DNA from: Brucella grignonensis
GTDB taxonomy: Bacteria > Pseudomonadota > Alphaproteobacteria > Rhizobiales > Rhizobiaceae
DNA length: 64,000 nt
Assembly: GCF_002252505.1 (NCBI RefSeq)
Contig: NZ_NNRL01000163.1
Coordinates: 186,001 to 250,000 of the forward strand
Direction of reading: 5' to 3'
Of this stretch, positions 38,099 to 51,483 are shown one piece after another (the first letter of the stretch is position 1; each line of letters starts with the position of its first letter). The notes under the pieces are model-generated. The model saw only the letters and a list, made by a program, of their open reading frames with translations. It did no database searches and had not been told where the DNA came from. Both the position numbers and the translations under genes were made by a program.

Positions 38099-38319
38099 AA
38101 ATACTCCTGATGCATCCGGTATGAAACAACATCGGATGCGGCGCCGGGGGTTAGAGTTGCGTTAGGCCTGTCCTTCGGCTCCGTCCCTTTGGGACAACCG
38201 GCGCGTGGAACGCGAAGTCAGGTTATAAATGCGGGTGAGACCTATATAGGAACAAACCCCGAATTATCCAGCATTTCTAGGACATAATCATACCAGAAAG
38301 TCTCGCGACAATCCTGATA

Positions 38320-40699
<2,380 letters not shown>

Positions 40700-41086
40700 G
40701 TGGCAAAAGCTGAACTTGGTACCAAGCGCATTGATCCGGAAACGGGCAAGAAGTTTTACGATCTCAATCGCGATCCGATTGTTTCGCCTTACACCGGTAT
40801 TTCGTACCCACGGTCGTATTTTGAAGCGACCGTAGCTGAAAGCCGTGCGGCTGAAGAGGAAGCTGAAGAGGAAGAACTGGATACGGCACTCGAAAAGCCG
40901 GAATTCGTTTCTCTCGAAGATGCGGACGACGAAGCCAAGGGTGGCGACGATCTGCCGGAAATCGATGATGACGTCGATCTGGGCGATGACGATGACGACA
41001 CATTCCTTGAAGAAGAGGAAGATGAAGACGACGACGTTTCCGGTATTCTGGGCGGCGGCGTCGGTGGTGACGACGAAGAAGTCTGA
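40700..41086 (+). CDS. FYDLN acid domain protein (TIGR02300 family)
   Basis: This 128-residue protein of unknown function has the N-terminal signature KRIDPETGKKFYDLNRDPIV and PYTGISYPRSYFE. An unusually acidic second half is mostly Asp and Glu (from about residue 55). The start is GTG, preceded by GAGG. The family is restricted to Alphaproteobacteria as far as I know. A strong terminator follows, then tRNA-Ala. Confidence 0.88.
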   Translation: MAKAELGTKRIDPETGKKFYDLNRDPIVSPYTGISYPRSYFEATVAESRAAEEEAEEEELDTALEKPEFVSLEDADDEAKGGDDLPEIDDDVDLGDDDDDTFLEEEEDEDDDVSGILGGGVGGDDEEV

Positions 41087-41110
41087 TCAACTCTTCGCTG
41101 ATCGAATTGC

Positions 41111-41146
41111 ACAAGGCGGCTCACTGAGCCGCCTTGTTGCGTTTTA
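41111..41146 (+). terminator. Strong terminator after FYDLN-acid gene
   Basis: ACAAGGCGGCTCA (41111-41123) and TGAGCCGCCTTGT (41125-41137) are perfect complements, followed by TGCGTTTT. The inner bases must form the loop. Confidence 0.85.
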
Positions 41147-41208
41147 GTATTCCGTTTGCGGCTTTGGCCTGTCTTGACAGTGGCTTGAGCATCATCGGCA
41201 AATTATTT

Positions 41209-41237
41209 TTGACAGATACCAAAAGAGTTGTGATTTA
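41209..41237 (+). promoter_or_regulatory. Promoter candidate for tRNA-Ala
   Basis: TTGACA (41209-41214) and GATTTA (41232-41237) are separated by 17 bp, about 87 bp upstream of the tRNA. Confidence 0.4.
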
Positions 41238-41323
41238 GCTCTTGATCTTCTGTAACGAGCCATTTAATAAGCCGCCACACCGGACAGAAATTCCTGTCTG
41301 GCCAACCTCGAAAGAGGTCTGAT

Positions 41324-41399
<76 letters not shown>

Positions 41400-41539
41400 A
41401 ATTTTCCCTATTTTTCAATTTATCACATGCATACATGCACCTGATTTGACTTCGTACTTATCAGTATTAAGTTTCGCTCGACTTTTCATTCGATATAGCT
41501 ACGGTAGTTTCGTCGAAACAATTGTCAGTGATATATTGA

Positions 41540-42661
41540 ATGAAGCGGATTGCTGAATTTGATGGCTTGCGGTTTTTGCTGTGTTTGGGAATTGCAATCT
41601 TTCATTTTTCCTTCCGGGTTCCCGTGAAGAACGATCATCTGCAAGAGCTTATATTAACATTCTCTTATTTTACAGATGTCTTTTTTATTGTTTCTGGTTT
41701 GTTTCTTGCGCGCCGGGACAATTATATATGGAGTAAGCGACATTATATTGGGTTTGTCGGTAAGCGCCTGGCGCGGATTTATCCGCTACACGCAATGACT
41801 TTTGCCTGCTTCGCGCTCCTGTCCCTTCTCGCTGCGGCTGGCGTTCTTCATCCTTCCGCAGAACCGAATATGAGCGTGTCAGATGGGCTCACGCAATTGC
41901 TGCTTGTGCACGATTGGGGTTTCGGAAAAACATTCTCCTATAATTACGTCAGTTGGTCGCTGAGCGCACTCTTCCTGATGTATCTTTGCTTTCCGTTGTT
42001 CGACATTCTCTGCCGTCGCCTCGGAGGTCTGATCCTGATCGTCATCATAGTGGCTGTCATGGGTGGGGAATATCTGGCGCAGAAGCTCGATGTATTATCG
42101 ATCACCCGTATTCAGTTCGCTGATATTGGCGTTTTACGCGCTCTGCCGTCGTTTCTCTTCGGAATGTGGCTCGCGCGGCAAGCGCACTACCGAGTTCCAA
42201 CCATCTTTATCAAGGTGGCGCTTGCGGCCTGTCTGATCATCTTTCTATTTTATCATCCAGAAAATATTGCAGGTGAACTGACCACGCTGGAAGGTCCGAT
42301 GCGCTTGGCCTTTCTCTATTTTTGCCTTTACGTGTTTTATCTCGCCGCCATACAAAACATCTATACGCCGCTGCGATTCCCACCGCTGATAAGGCTATCC
42401 CGCTACAGCTTTGGCATTTTCATTCTGCATCCGCTTGTAGGTCTCGTCTTCTTCAACGCTGTTCCGCAACATTGGTCCGAGACCACAATGGGTGGAGTAT
42501 TGCTGATCGGGGGTGGTGTTCTGGTGAGTCTTCTCACAGCAATGGCCGCTTGGCGCCTTTTCGAAAATCCGATCAATCGCTGGCTCGTAACCCGCATCAA
42601 TGCGTGGGAGAACCGGGAAAACGAGGCTGCGAAGCTCACGCTTCCAGAGCGAGCCGTTTGA
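41540..42661 (+). CDS. Acyltransferase 3 family membrane protein
   Basis: This 373-residue protein has about ten membrane helices and belongs to the OafA/NodX-type O-acyltransferases, which acylate surface sugars. The N-terminal EFDGLRFLLCLGIAIFHFSF has the conserved Arg and His pattern (LRFLL, AIFHF), and ISGLFLARRD-like text appears as VSGLFLARRD. It begins 140 bp after tRNA-Ala in AT-rich DNA with no strong ribosome site. The target sugar is unknown. Its position beside a tRNA raises the possibility of lateral acquisition. Confidence 0.88.
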   Translation: MKRIAEFDGLRFLLCLGIAIFHFSFRVPVKNDHLQELILTFSYFTDVFFIVSGLFLARRDNYIWSKRHYIGFVGKRLARIYPLHAMTFACFALLSLLAAAGVLHPSAEPNMSVSDGLTQLLLVHDWGFGKTFSYNYVSWSLSALFLMYLCFPLFDILCRRLGGLILIVIIVAVMGGEYLAQKLDVLSITRIQFADIGVLRALPSFLFGMWLARQAHYRVPTIFIKVALAACLIIFLFYHPENIAGELTTLEGPMRLAFLYFCLYVFYLAAIQNIYTPLRFPPLIRLSRYSFGIFILHPLVGLVFFNAVPQHWSETTMGGVLLIGGGVLVSLLTAMAAWRLFENPINRWLVTRINAWENRENEAAKLTLPERAV

Positions 42662-42832
42662 TCGGCACTCGAGCCGGTTGTTATCGCGATACATTCTCAA
42701 GCATGTCGAATTGCATCAAGAAAATATGTTTTTTAGCAAAAGCATGGACGAGGCGGCGAGTCTCTTTTAGAAATTCGTGTTGGAGGCTGACCTGTAGACG
42801 ATTTTCAGCTCCGCATGGTTCTGGGAGGAATG

Positions 42833-44821
42833 ATGACCACCAACGCAATCCCTACGCAGTTTTCGCATGACCACCCACTATGGCAACCGGATGCGGGGCG
42901 CATCGCCGCCAGCAATCTGGAGCAATTCCGCATTCGCGCAGAACAGCGCACGGGCTTGAGCCTGCCGGATTATGCCGGGCTGCATCGCTGGTCGGTCGAG
43001 GATCGTGCTGGTTTCTGGACACTCATATGGGATTTCTGCGAGGTTATCGGCGAGCGTGGCAAAACGGCCCTTGTCGATAAAGGCCATATGCGTGACGCAA
43101 AATTCTTCCCCGAGGCACGGCTCAATTTCGCCGAAAACCTGTTGCGCCATGAGGGTGGCGAGGAAGCCATCGTCTTTCGCGGTGAGGACAAGGTCGAGCG
43201 CCGCCTGACATGGGACGATCTTCACGCGCTGGTCTCGAAACTGCAGCAATTCATGCTGGCGGAGGGGGTTCAGCCGGGCGACCGTGTGGCAGGCATGATG
43301 CCCAATATGCCGGAGGCTGTGGCCCTGATGCTGGCCGCCTCGTCCATCGGTGCGGTGTGGTCTTCATGCTCGCCGGATTTTGGCGTGCAGGGCGTACTCG
43401 ACCGTTTCGGCCAGATCGAACCAAAGCTTTTCTTCGCCTGCGATGGCTACTGGTATAATGGCAAGCGCATTGACGTTGCCGACAAGGTTGCTGAGGTGAC
43501 GGCAAAGCTGCCGGGCCTGAAACGTGCCGTCATCGTCACCTATCTCGGCGAAGCGGAAGCCGTTGCTGACCGCGCTGAAAAGGGCATTGCGCTTGATGCG
43601 GCTCTGGAACCGTTCGAGGCCAAAGAAGTCGAGTTCACGCGGCTCCCCTTCGATCATCCGCTTTGTATCCTGTTTTCGTCCGGCACGACGGGCATTCCGA
43701 AATGCATTGTGCATCGCGCGGGCGGTGTGCTGTTGCAGCACCTGAAAGAACACCGCCTGCATGCGGATATTCGCGACGGTGATCGCTTCTTCTATTTCAC
43801 CACCTGCGGATGGATGATGTGGAACTGGCTGGCTTCCGGTATCGCCTCCGGCGCTACACTTCTGCTCTATGACGGTTCGCCCTTCTATCCCGACGGCAAT
43901 GTGCTGTTCGACTATGCTGCCGCCGAGGGCATGACCTATTTCGGCACTTCGGCGAAATTCATCGACGCGGTGTTGAAAGCCGGTCTGAAGCCCGGCGAGA
44001 CACATAATCTTTCGGCACTGCGCACTGTCTCCTCGACCGGATCGCCGCTGTCGCCGGAAGGCTTTGCCTTCGTCTATGAGGAAATCAAAAAGGACGTGCA
44101 TCTCGCGTCCATTTCCGGCGGTACGGATATCGTGTCCTGCTTCGTGCTGGGCGTTCCGACGGAGCCGGTCTGGCTGGGCGAAATTCAGGGCGCGGGCCTT
44201 GGCATGGCCGTCGATGTCTGGAATGACGATGGCAAGCCGGTGCGCCGTGAGAAAGGCGAGCTGGTCTGCACGAAGGCATTCCCCTGCATGCCGCTGCAAT
44301 TCTGGAACGATCCCGAAGGCGCGAAATATCAGGCCGCCTATTTCGAGCGCTTCGACAATATCTGGTGCCATGGCGATTTTGCCGAATGGACCGAGCATGA
44401 CGGCATCGTCATCCATGGTCGTTCGGACGCGACACTCAACCCCGGCGGCGTGCGTATCGGTACGGCGGAGATCTACAATCAGGTCGAACAGATGCCGGAG
44501 ATCGCTGAGGCGCTCTGCATCGGGCAGGATTGGGATAATGACGTGCGGGTGGTGCTGTTCGTGCGGCTCGCCGAAGGTATCGCGCTGGACGACGACCTCA
44601 AGGCGCGCATCAAGACCAAGATTCGCACCGGCGCCACGCCGCGTCACGTTCCGGCGAAAATCGTTGCTGTCCGGGATATTCCGCGCACCAAGTCGGGAAA
44701 GATCGTGGAGCTTGCCGTGCGCGATATAGTGCATGGGCGCGATGTGAAGAATCGCGAGGCGCTGGCAAACCCCGAAGCGCTGGAGCTTTATCGCGATATT
44801 GCCGCGCTTCATGAGGATTGA
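42833..44821 (+). CDS. Acetoacetyl-CoA synthetase (acetoacetate-CoA ligase)
   Basis: This 662-residue adenylate-forming enzyme activates acetoacetate with ATP and CoA. The AMP motif [16 protein letters not shown], the [11 protein letters not shown] region and [19 protein letters not shown] are present, with a C-terminal Lys in [14 protein letters not shown] 42833 is preferred from spacing to GGGAGG; 42830 and 42815 are alternatives. It heads a leucine degradation cluster whose final product is acetoacetate, so it completes that pathway. A 166 bp gap separates it from ivd. Confidence 0.93.
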   Translation: MTTNAIPTQFSHDHPLWQPDAGRIAASNLEQFRIRAEQRTGLSLPDYAGLHRWSVEDRAGFWTLIWDFCEVIGERGKTALVDKGHMRDAKFFPEARLNFAENLLRHEGGEEAIVFRGEDKVERRLTWDDLHALVSKLQQFMLAEGVQPGDRVAGMMPNMPEAVALMLAASSIGAVWSSCSPDFGVQGVLDRFGQIEPKLFFACDGYWYNGKRIDVADKVAEVTAKLPGLKRAVIVTYLGEAEAVADRAEKGIALDAALEPFEAKEVEFTRLPFDHPLCILFSSGTTGIPKCIVHRAGGVLLQHLKEHRLHADIRDGDRFFYFTTCGWMMWNWLASGIASGATLLLYDGSPFYPDGNVLFDYAAAEGMTYFGTSAKFIDAVLKAGLKPGETHNLSALRTVSSTGSPLSPEGFAFVYEEIKKDVHLASISGGTDIVSCFVLGVPTEPVWLGEIQGAGLGMAVDVWNDDGKPVRREKGELVCTKAFPCMPLQFWNDPEGAKYQAAYFERFDNIWCHGDFAEWTEHDGIVIHGRSDATLNPGGVRIGTAEIYNQVEQMPEIAEALCIGQDWDNDVRVVLFVRLAEGIALDDDLKARIKTKIRTGATPRHVPAKIVAVRDIPRTKSGKIVELAVRDIVHGRDVKNREALANPEALELYRDIAALHED

Positions 44822-44987
44822 TTTGGTTGCCGGGTAACGGACGCAACAAAATTTCGTTATCCGGTAATAAATAGCCACAGAACACCACGCAAAGCCATTG
44901 CCTAATTGGTCGCCACGGGACACTCTGGCCTGAACATAGCCCATCGCGAAAGCGGTGGTTGCCGGGCAGAACTTGTGGAGGACGAGT

Positions 44988-46151
44988 ATGTTTGCATCGG
45001 GCATGAATTTCGGTCTTGGCGAGGAGATCGAAGCCCTTCGCGATACGGTGCGCCGTTTTGCGGAAAGCCGCATTGCGCCGCTGGCCGCTGAAACCGACCG
45101 CAACAATGCATTTCCCATGCATCTCTGGCGTGAACTGGGTGAGCTTGGCGTACTCGGCATTACGGCACCCGAAGAATATGGCGGCGCTGGCATGGGCTAT
45201 CTCGCCCATTGCATTGCGATGGAAGAAATCAGCCGCGCTTCCGCTTCCGTCGGCCTCAGCTATGGCGCGCATTCCAATCTCTGCGTCAACCAGATCAAGC
45301 GAAACGGTTCTGCCGAGCAGCGCGCGAGATATCTGCCCAGGCTCATTTCCGGCGAGCATGTCGGCGCGCTCGCCATGTCGGAGCCGGGCGCGGGTTCCGA
45401 TGTCGTTTCAATGAAACTTGCCGCCGAGAAACGCGGCGACCGTTACGTTCTCAACGGAAACAAGATGTGGATCACCAATGGCCCGGATGCCGATGTGCTG
45501 GTGGTTTATGCCAAGACCGATCCGGCAGCAGGCCCGCGCGGCATCAGCGCCTTCATCGTCGAAAAAGGTTTCAAGGGGTTTTCGACCGCGCAGAAGCTCG
45601 ACAAGCTTGGCATGCGCGGTTCCAACACCTGCGAACTGGTGTTTGAGGATTGTGAAGTGCCTGCCGAAAACCTGCTCGGGGCAGAAGGTAAGGGCGTCAA
45701 TGTGCTGATGTCCGGTCTCGACTATGAACGCGTGGTGCTGGCGGGTGGTCCGCTCGGCATCATGGCGGCCTGTCTCGATGTCGTGGTGCCCTATGTGCAT
45801 GAGCGCAAGCAGTTCGATCAACCGATTGGCGAGTTCCAGCTGATGCAGGGCAAGCTTGCCGACATGTATGTGATCTTCAATGCCTCGCGCGCCTACACCT
45901 ATGCGGTGGCGGCGGCCTGCGACCGGGGCGAGACGTCACGCAAGGATGCGGCGGGCTGCATTCTCTACACGGCTGAAAATGCGACGCAGATGGCGCTGCA
46001 GGCGATCCAGTCTCTCGGCGGCAATGGCTATATCAATGATTATCCGACTGGGCGTCTTTTGCGCGATGCGAAGCTCTATGAGATCGGTGCGGGCACGTCG
46101 GAAATCCGGCGCATGCTGATCGGACGGGAACTCTTTCAGGAGACCCGTTGA
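44988..46151 (+). CDS. ivd: Isovaleryl-CoA dehydrogenase
   Basis: This 387-residue FAD enzyme oxidises isovaleryl-CoA to 3-methylcrotonyl-CoA. The acyl-CoA dehydrogenase motifs [15 protein letters not shown] and [20 protein letters not shown] are present. The catalytic Glu is likely in [16 protein letters not shown], where isovaleryl enzymes keep it on a different helix. ATG 44988 has GGAGG upstream. Its TGA overlaps the ATG of mccB by one base. Confidence 0.94.
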   Translation: MFASGMNFGLGEEIEALRDTVRRFAESRIAPLAAETDRNNAFPMHLWRELGELGVLGITAPEEYGGAGMGYLAHCIAMEEISRASASVGLSYGAHSNLCVNQIKRNGSAEQRARYLPRLISGEHVGALAMSEPGAGSDVVSMKLAAEKRGDRYVLNGNKMWITNGPDADVLVVYAKTDPAAGPRGISAFIVEKGFKGFSTAQKLDKLGMRGSNTCELVFEDCEVPAENLLGAEGKGVNVLMSGLDYERVVLAGGPLGIMAACLDVVVPYVHERKQFDQPIGEFQLMQGKLADMYVIFNASRAYTYAVAAACDRGETSRKDAAGCILYTAENATQMALQAIQSLGGNGYINDYPTGRLLRDAKLYEIGAGTSEIRRMLIGRELFQETR

Positions 46152-47758
46152 TGGCGGTTCTGAAATCTGAAATCTCCACACGCAGCGCCAGTTTCGAGGC
46201 CAACCGCAAGGCGATGCTGGCGGCGATCGACGTGGCGGCGGAAGCCTCACGCATTGCGATTGATGGCGGCGGCGAGAAAGCGCGTGAGCGCCATGTCGCG
46301 CGTGGCAAACTGCTTCCGCGTGAACGCGTGGCGCAATTGCTCGATCCGGGTTCACCTTTTCTGGAAGTGGGGCTGACGGCAGCGCATGGCATGTATGGCG
46401 GTGCGGCGCCTTCGGGCGGGATCATCACCGGCATCGGACGCGTATCGGGTCGCGACTGCATGATCGTCTGCAACGATGCGACCGTGAAAGGCGGCACCTA
46501 TTATCCGGTCACAGTGAAGAAGCATCTGCGCGCGCAGGAGATCGCGGGCGAGAACCGTCTGCCCTGCATTTATCTGGTCGATTCCGGTGGCGCGAACCTA
46601 CCCAATCAGGACGAGGTTTTCCCCGATCGCGACCATTTCGGGCGCATCTTCTACAATCAGGCGCAGATGTCGGCGGCAGGCATTCCGCAGGTCGCCGTGG
46701 TCATGGGGTCGTGCACGGCAGGCGGTGCCTATGTGCCCGCCATGAGCGACGAGACGGTGATCGTGCGCAATCAGGGCACGATCTTTCTGGCCGGTCCACC
46801 GCTGGTGAAGGCCGCAACCGGCGAAGTGGTGAGCGCGGAAGACCTCGGTGGCGGCGATGTGCACACGCGGCTTTCCGGCGTGGCTGATCATCTTGCCAAC
46901 GACGACGCCCATGCATTGCAGATTGCGCGCGCCATTGCCGCCAATCTCAACAGCGAGAAGCGTGAGTTTATCCCAAGAGGCGATGGTGCTGCTCCGCTTT
47001 ACGATCCCGAAGAAATTTTGGGCGTCGTTTCCGCCGATACGCGCATTCCCTATGATGTGCGCGAGGTTATCACGCGGCTGGTCGACGGTTCGGACTTCGA
47101 TGAGTTCAAAGCGCGCTACGGCACCACTTTGGTCTGCGGTTTTGCCAGCGTCTATGGCATGCCGGTCGGGATCATCGCCAATAATGGTGTGCTGTTTTCC
47201 GAAGCGGCCTTGAAGGGCGCGCATTTCATTGAGCTGTGCTGCCAGCGCAACATTCCGCTGGTGTTTTTGCAGAACATCACCGGCTTCATGGTCGGGCGCA
47301 AATATGAAGCCGAAGGCATCGCGAAACACGGCGCCAAGCTGGTGACGGCGGTGGCGACGGCCAATGTACCCAAGATCACCATGCTGATCGGCGCTTCCTA
47401 TGGTGCGGGCAATTACGGCATGGCGGGGCGGGCCTATTCGCCGCGTTTCCTGTGGACCTGGCCGAACAGCCGCATCGCGGTGATGGGCGGCGAACAGGCG
47501 GCAGGCGTGCTGGCAACCGTCAAGCGCGACGGGATCGAGCGCACCGGCGGCACGTGGTCGGCGGATGAGGAAGCGGAGTTCAAGCGCCCGACGCTCGAAA
47601 TGTTCGAGCGCCAGAGTCATCCGCTTTATGCCTCTGCCCGACTTTGGGATGACGGAATTGTCGATCCGCGCAAGAGCCGCGAAGTGCTTGGCCTGTCGCT
47701 TTCCGCCACGCTGAACGCACCGGTCGAGCCGACGCGTTTTGGTTTGTTTAGAATGTAA
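46151..47758 (+). CDS. mccB: Methylcrotonyl-CoA carboxylase beta subunit
   Basis: This 535-residue carboxyltransferase subunit moves CO2 from biotin to 3-methylcrotonyl-CoA. The acyl-CoA carboxylase motifs [34 protein letters not shown] and [18 protein letters not shown] are clear. ATG 46151 overlaps the ivd stop. The mccA gene follows after 12 bp. The complex is built with the biotin-carrying alpha subunit. Confidence 0.95.
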   Translation: MAVLKSEISTRSASFEANRKAMLAAIDVAAEASRIAIDGGGEKARERHVARGKLLPRERVAQLLDPGSPFLEVGLTAAHGMYGGAAPSGGIITGIGRVSGRDCMIVCNDATVKGGTYYPVTVKKHLRAQEIAGENRLPCIYLVDSGGANLPNQDEVFPDRDHFGRIFYNQAQMSAAGIPQVAVVMGSCTAGGAYVPAMSDETVIVRNQGTIFLAGPPLVKAATGEVVSAEDLGGGDVHTRLSGVADHLANDDAHALQIARAIAANLNSEKREFIPRGDGAAPLYDPEEILGVVSADTRIPYDVREVITRLVDGSDFDEFKARYGTTLVCGFASVYGMPVGIIANNGVLFSEAALKGAHFIELCCQRNIPLVFLQNITGFMVGRKYEAEGIAKHGAKLVTAVATANVPKITMLIGASYGAGNYGMAGRAYSPRFLWTWPNSRIAVMGGEQAAGVLATVKRDGIERTGGTWSADEEAEFKRPTLEMFERQSHPLYASARLWDDGIVDPRKSREVLGLSLSATLNAPVEPTRFGLFRM

Positions 47759-47770
47759 AAGGGCCGTCAG

Positions 47771-49795
47771 ATGTTCAAAAAGATACTGATTGCCAATCGC
47801 GGAGAAATTGCCTGCCGGGTCATTCGTACGGCACGCGAAATGGGTATTGCTACCGTCGCGATCTATTCCGATGCCGACGCCAATGCGCTGCATGTCGAGA
47901 TGGCCGACGAGGCGGTGCGCGTCGGCCCTGCCATTTCTGCGCAAAGCTATCTGAATGTCGAGGCTATCATCAAGGCTGCGAAGGAAACTGGCGCAGAGGC
48001 TATCCATCCGGGTTATGGGTTTCTCTCCGAAAATGCCGGTTTTGTGGATGCGGTCGAAGCCGCCGGGCTTGTCTTCATCGGTCCATCGGCCAAAGCCATT
48101 CGCGCCATGGGACTGAAGGATGCCGCCAAGGCGCTGATGGAAAAGGCAGGCGTGCCTGTCGTTCCGGGTTATCACGGCGACAATCAGGATGGCGCATTCC
48201 TCAAAAGCGAGGCTGATCGCATCACCTATCCCGTGCTCATCAAGGCGCGGGCAGGCGGTGGCGGCAAGGGCATGCGCCGCGTCCATCAGTCGGCGGATTT
48301 TGCAGCGGCGCTGGACAGCGCGCGCCGCGAGGCGGAAGCCTCTTTCGGCGATAGCGCCGTGCTGGTCGAAAAATACATGACCAAGCCGCGCCATATCGAG
48401 GTGCAGGTCTTCGGCGATAATCATGGCAATGCCGTGCATCTGTTCGAGCGCGATTGTTCGCTGCAACGCCGCCACCAGAAGGTGATCGAGGAAGCACCTG
48501 CGCCCGGCATGACCCCGGAAATGCGTGCCGCCATGGGCGAGGCGGCGGTGAAGGCGGCTTTGGCCATTGGCTATTCCGGCGCGGGCACGGTGGAGTTCAT
48601 CGCCGATGTTTCGGAAGGGCTGCGGCCGGACCGCTTCTTCTTCATGGAAATGAACACCCGCCTGCAGGTGGAGCATCCGGTTACGGAAGCGATCACCGGC
48701 CTCGATCTGGTCGAATGGCAATTGCGTGTGGCTTCCGGCGATCTGCTTCCGAAACGACAGGACGAACTTTCCATAAACGGCTGGGCTTTCGAGGCGAGGC
48801 TTTATGCGGAAGATCCGGCGCGGGATTTTCTGCCTGCAACCGGCAAGCTTGCTTTGTTCGCGCCGCCTGAAAATACGCGTGTCGATTCCGGTGTGCGAAC
48901 CGGCGATACGATCACGCCGTTCTACGATCCGATGATCGCCAAGATCATCGCTCATGGTGCAACGCGCGATGAGGCACTAAACCGGCTTGATGCGAGCCTG
49001 AACAAGACCCGGATTGCCGGCCTCGTCACCAATCGCCAATTTTTGTCGGCGCTTTGCAACCTCGAAGCTTTCCGCATCGGTGATGTCGATACCGGCCTGA
49101 TTGCACGCGAGACGGCGACACTGTTCGCCGATGAGCAGCCTTCGGACATCGCATTTGCGCTGGCTGCACTCGGCGCGCTCGATCTTCTGGATGCGCCAGC
49201 AAAGGATGATCCATGGTCGAGCCTGCGCGGGTTCCGGCTTTGGGGTGAGGCATCGCGCTCGGCCCTTATCGATCATCATGACGAGCGCCACACGGTCAGC
49301 TTCACGTCCAAAGGTGACAGACATTTCGGCTTTGCTTTCGGCACCATCGAAATCCGTTCCCATGAAAACGGGCTGGTTCGCTTTGCTGTCGATGGCCGTG
49401 TTTTGGAGGCGTCCGTTGTGCGCATCGGACATGATGTGACGGTGCAACTTTATGGCCGCGACACCATATTTCATCATGTGCAGTCTGTCGGCGAGGAAGA
49501 GGATGCTTCGAGCGAAAGCCGCATCCTGTCACCGATGCCGGGGCGGGTAGCGTTGGTTTCCGTCGTGGAGGGGGCAAGCGTCGCCAAGGGCGATCCGCTG
49601 GTGACGATGGAAGCGATGAAGATGGAACTGTCACTGACCGCGCCGCGCGACGGCAAGGTTGCCTCCGTAACTGTTGTAGCGGGCGATCAGGTCAATGAAG
49701 GCATTCTTCTTGTGGAGCTGGAGTATGATCCCGAAAAGTGGGAACCGGTTTTCGGAGAAGATCATACTCAAACAAAAAACAGAGCGGGATATTGA
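47771..49795 (+). CDS. mccA: Methylcrotonyl-CoA carboxylase alpha subunit (biotin-containing)
   Basis: This 674-residue subunit has an N-terminal biotin carboxylase domain (ILIANRGEIACRVIRTA, ATP-grasp KARAGGGGKGM, MNTRLQVEHPVTE). The C-terminal biotinyl domain has Lys in EAMKMEL. After VNEGILLVELE, where homologues normally end, about 24 extra residues follow. Seventeen of them come from a 49 bp palindromic repeat (49721-49769), starting EYDPEKWEPVFGEDHTQ. The added tail is likely not needed for activity. hmgL follows 33 bp later. Confidence 0.95.
   Translation: MFKKILIANRGEIACRVIRTAREMGIATVAIYSDADANALHVEMADEAVRVGPAISAQSYLNVEAIIKAAKETGAEAIHPGYGFLSENAGFVDAVEAAGLVFIGPSAKAIRAMGLKDAAKALMEKAGVPVVPGYHGDNQDGAFLKSEADRITYPVLIKARAGGGGKGMRRVHQSADFAAALDSARREAEASFGDSAVLVEKYMTKPRHIEVQVFGDNHGNAVHLFERDCSLQRRHQKVIEEAPAPGMTPEMRAAMGEAAVKAALAIGYSGAGTVEFIADVSEGLRPDRFFFMEMNTRLQVEHPVTEAITGLDLVEWQLRVASGDLLPKRQDELSINGWAFEARLYAEDPARDFLPATGKLALFAPPENTRVDSGVRTGDTITPFYDPMIAKIIAHGATRDEALNRLDASLNKTRIAGLVTNRQFLSALCNLEAFRIGDVDTGLIARETATLFADEQPSDIAFALAALGALDLLDAPAKDDPWSSLRGFRLWGEASRSALIDHHDERHTVSFTSKGDRHFGFAFGTIEIRSHENGLVRFAVDGRVLEASVVRIGHDVTVQLYGRDTIFHHVQSVGEEEDASSESRILSPMPGRVALVSVVEGASVAKGDPLVTMEAMKMELSLTAPRDGKVASVTVVAGDQVNEGILLVELEYDPEKWEPVFGEDHTQTKNRAGY
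49721..49769. repeat. 49 bp palindromic repeat inside mccA 3' end, copy 2
   Basis: GAGTATGATC (49721-49730) and GATCATACTC (49760-49769) are perfect arms, with inner CCGAAAA/TTTTCGG. It is almost identical to 19213-19261 in reverse. The repeat is in frame and adds codons to mccA without a stop. Confidence 0.85.
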
Positions 49796-49828
49796 GCGGC
49801 TTGCGACATCCCGCTCGGGAGGAAGAAC

Positions 49829-50692
49829 ATGGCTGAACACGTAGAAATCGTTGAAATGGCTGCGCGTGATGGCCTGCAAAATGAAAAGCGGTTTGTGCCG
49901 ACAGCGGACAAGATCGCGCTGATCGACCGCCTGTCCGATTGCGGCTATGCCCGCATCGAGGCAACGAGTTTCGTTAGCCCGAAATGGGTGCCGCAACTGG
50001 CGGATGCCGCAGAGGTTATGGCCGGGATTCGCCGTGCTGATGGCGTGCGCTATTCGGTGCTGGTGCCCAACATGAAGGGCTATGAAGCTGCCGCCGCTGC
50101 AAATGTTGACGAGATTGCGGTTTTCATTTCCGCCTCGGAAGGCTTTTCGAAAGCCAATATCAATTGCACGATCGCTGAAAGCATCGAGCGGCTGTCGCCG
50201 GTCATCGGTGCTGCGATCAATGATGGTCTGGCCATTCGCGGCTATGTGAGCTGCGTCGTGGAATGCCCCTATGACGGGCCGGTGGCCCCGCAAGCGGTTG
50301 CCGATGTGACCGAACAGCTCTTCTCGCTCGGCTGTCACGAAGTAAGCCTCGGCGATACGATCGGGCGTGGCACGCCGGACAAGGTTGCAGCCATGCTGGA
50401 TGCCGTGCTGGCCATTGCGCCTGCGCACAGCCTTGCCGGCCATTATCACGACACGGGCGGGCGGGCCCTCGACAATATCCGCGTCAGTCTGGAGAAGGGC
50501 TTGCGCGTGTTCGATGCTTCGGTCGGAGGTCTCGGCGGCTGTCCTTTCGCGCCGGGCGCCAAGGGCAATGTCGATACGGTTTCCGTCGTCGAAATGCTGC
50601 ATGGATTGGGTTTTGAAACCGGCCTCAATCTGGATAAGCTCAGATCAGCGGCCTTGTTCGCGCAGGCGCTGCGTCAGGACAAAGCCGCATGA
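49829..50692 (+). CDS. hmgL: Hydroxymethylglutaryl-CoA lyase
   Basis: This 287-residue TIM-barrel enzyme splits HMG-CoA into acetoacetate and acetyl-CoA. The N-terminal EMAARDGLQNEKR holds catalytic Arg and Asp, and the C-terminal GGLGGCPFAPGAKGN is the family signature with the active-site Cys. GGAGG precedes the ATG. It overlaps the hydratase gene by 4 bp. Confidence 0.96.
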   Translation: MAEHVEIVEMAARDGLQNEKRFVPTADKIALIDRLSDCGYARIEATSFVSPKWVPQLADAAEVMAGIRRADGVRYSVLVPNMKGYEAAAAANVDEIAVFISASEGFSKANINCTIAESIERLSPVIGAAINDGLAIRGYVSCVVECPYDGPVAPQAVADVTEQLFSLGCHEVSLGDTIGRGTPDKVAAMLDAVLAIAPAHSLAGHYHDTGGRALDNIRVSLEKGLRVFDASVGGLGGCPFAPGAKGNVDTVSVVEMLHGLGFETGLNLDKLRSAALFAQALRQDKAA

Positions 50693-51483
50693 AGGTGTTT
50701 GAGACGATCCAGATTGCGATAGATCAACGCGGTGTCGCGACACTGACGCTCAACCGTCCGGAGCAGCACAATGCGCTATCCGGTCGGATGATCGATGAGC
50801 TTCTGACGGCGACGCTGCATCTGGCGGATAATGACGCCGTGCGCCTCGTGGTCCTGACCGGCAATGGCACCAGTTTTTGTGCAGGCGGTGATCTGGGATG
50901 GATGCAGGAACAGGTGAAAGCCACGCGCGCGCAGCGCATCGAGGAAGCGCGCAAGCTCGCCCTCATGCTGAAAGCGTTGCGCGATCTGCCAAAGCCGCTG
51001 ATCGGGCGCATCAACGGACAGGCCTATGGGGGTGGTGTCGGCCTTATCAGCGTTTGCGATGCTGCGATCAGCGTTTCCGGCGCACGCTTCGGGCTGACGG
51101 AGACGAAGCTCGGCCTGATACCGGCCACCATCAGCCCCTATGTGGTGGCGCGCATCGGGCAGGCGAATGCGCTGCGTACATTCACTTCGGCGCGGCTGTT
51201 CGATGCCGAGGAAGCACGGCGGATCGGGCTGGTGCATGACGTGGTCGAGGCGGAACGTCTTGATGCGGCGGTGGAGGTGGAGATCAAACCCTATTTTGCC
51301 ACCGCGCCCGCAGCGGTTGCCGCCTCCAAGAGGTTGGTTCATGCGCTGGGCGCGCCGATAGACGAGGCCGTCATCGAAATGACGCTGACCCGTCTTGCCG
51401 ATACATGGGAAACGCCAGAGGCCGCGGAGGGAATCGCGGCCTTTTTTGCGAAGAAATCACCATCATGGAAGGGAGGGAACTGA
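50689..51483 (+). CDS. liuC: Methylglutaconyl-CoA hydratase
   Basis: This 264-residue crotonase-fold protein hydrates 3-methylglutaconyl-CoA to HMG-CoA. It has LNRPEQHNALSG, GNGTSFCAGGDLGWM and GQAYGGGVGLISVCD, where the usual first catalytic Glu in the helix is replaced by Gly-Leu as in this subfamily. Context in the leucine operon decides the assignment. It is the last gene of the cluster. Confidence 0.9.
   Translation: MKVFETIQIAIDQRGVATLTLNRPEQHNALSGRMIDELLTATLHLADNDAVRLVVLTGNGTSFCAGGDLGWMQEQVKATRAQRIEEARKLALMLKALRDLPKPLIGRINGQAYGGGVGLISVCDAAISVSGARFGLTETKLGLIPATISPYVVARIGQANALRTFTSARLFDAEEARRIGLVHDVVEAERLDAAVEVEIKPYFATAPAAVAASKRLVHALGAPIDEAVIEMTLTRLADTWETPEAAEGIAAFFAKKSPSWKGGN

Noticed and set aside
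36656-38110. A 484-codon open frame antisense to rpsA
   Set aside because: It lies fully over the six S1 repeats in the opposite frame. Long antisense frames arise from the codon use of highly expressed genes, and it has no family motif or ribosome site.
43364-45193. A 609-codon minus-strand frame across acetoacetyl-CoA synthetase and ivd
   Set aside because: It covers two well-supported genes and the gap between them, and shows no recognisable domain.
46598-48955. A 785-codon minus-strand frame across mccB and mccA
   Set aside because: It is a shadow of two genes with clear catalytic motifs on the plus strand. GC-rich third positions reduce stops on the opposite strand.
42815-51483. Leucine degradation block as a laterally acquired island
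   Set aside because: It looks a little richer in GC at third positions, but by-eye counts overlap those of the flanks. There are no integrase, attachment or transposase sequences at its ends.
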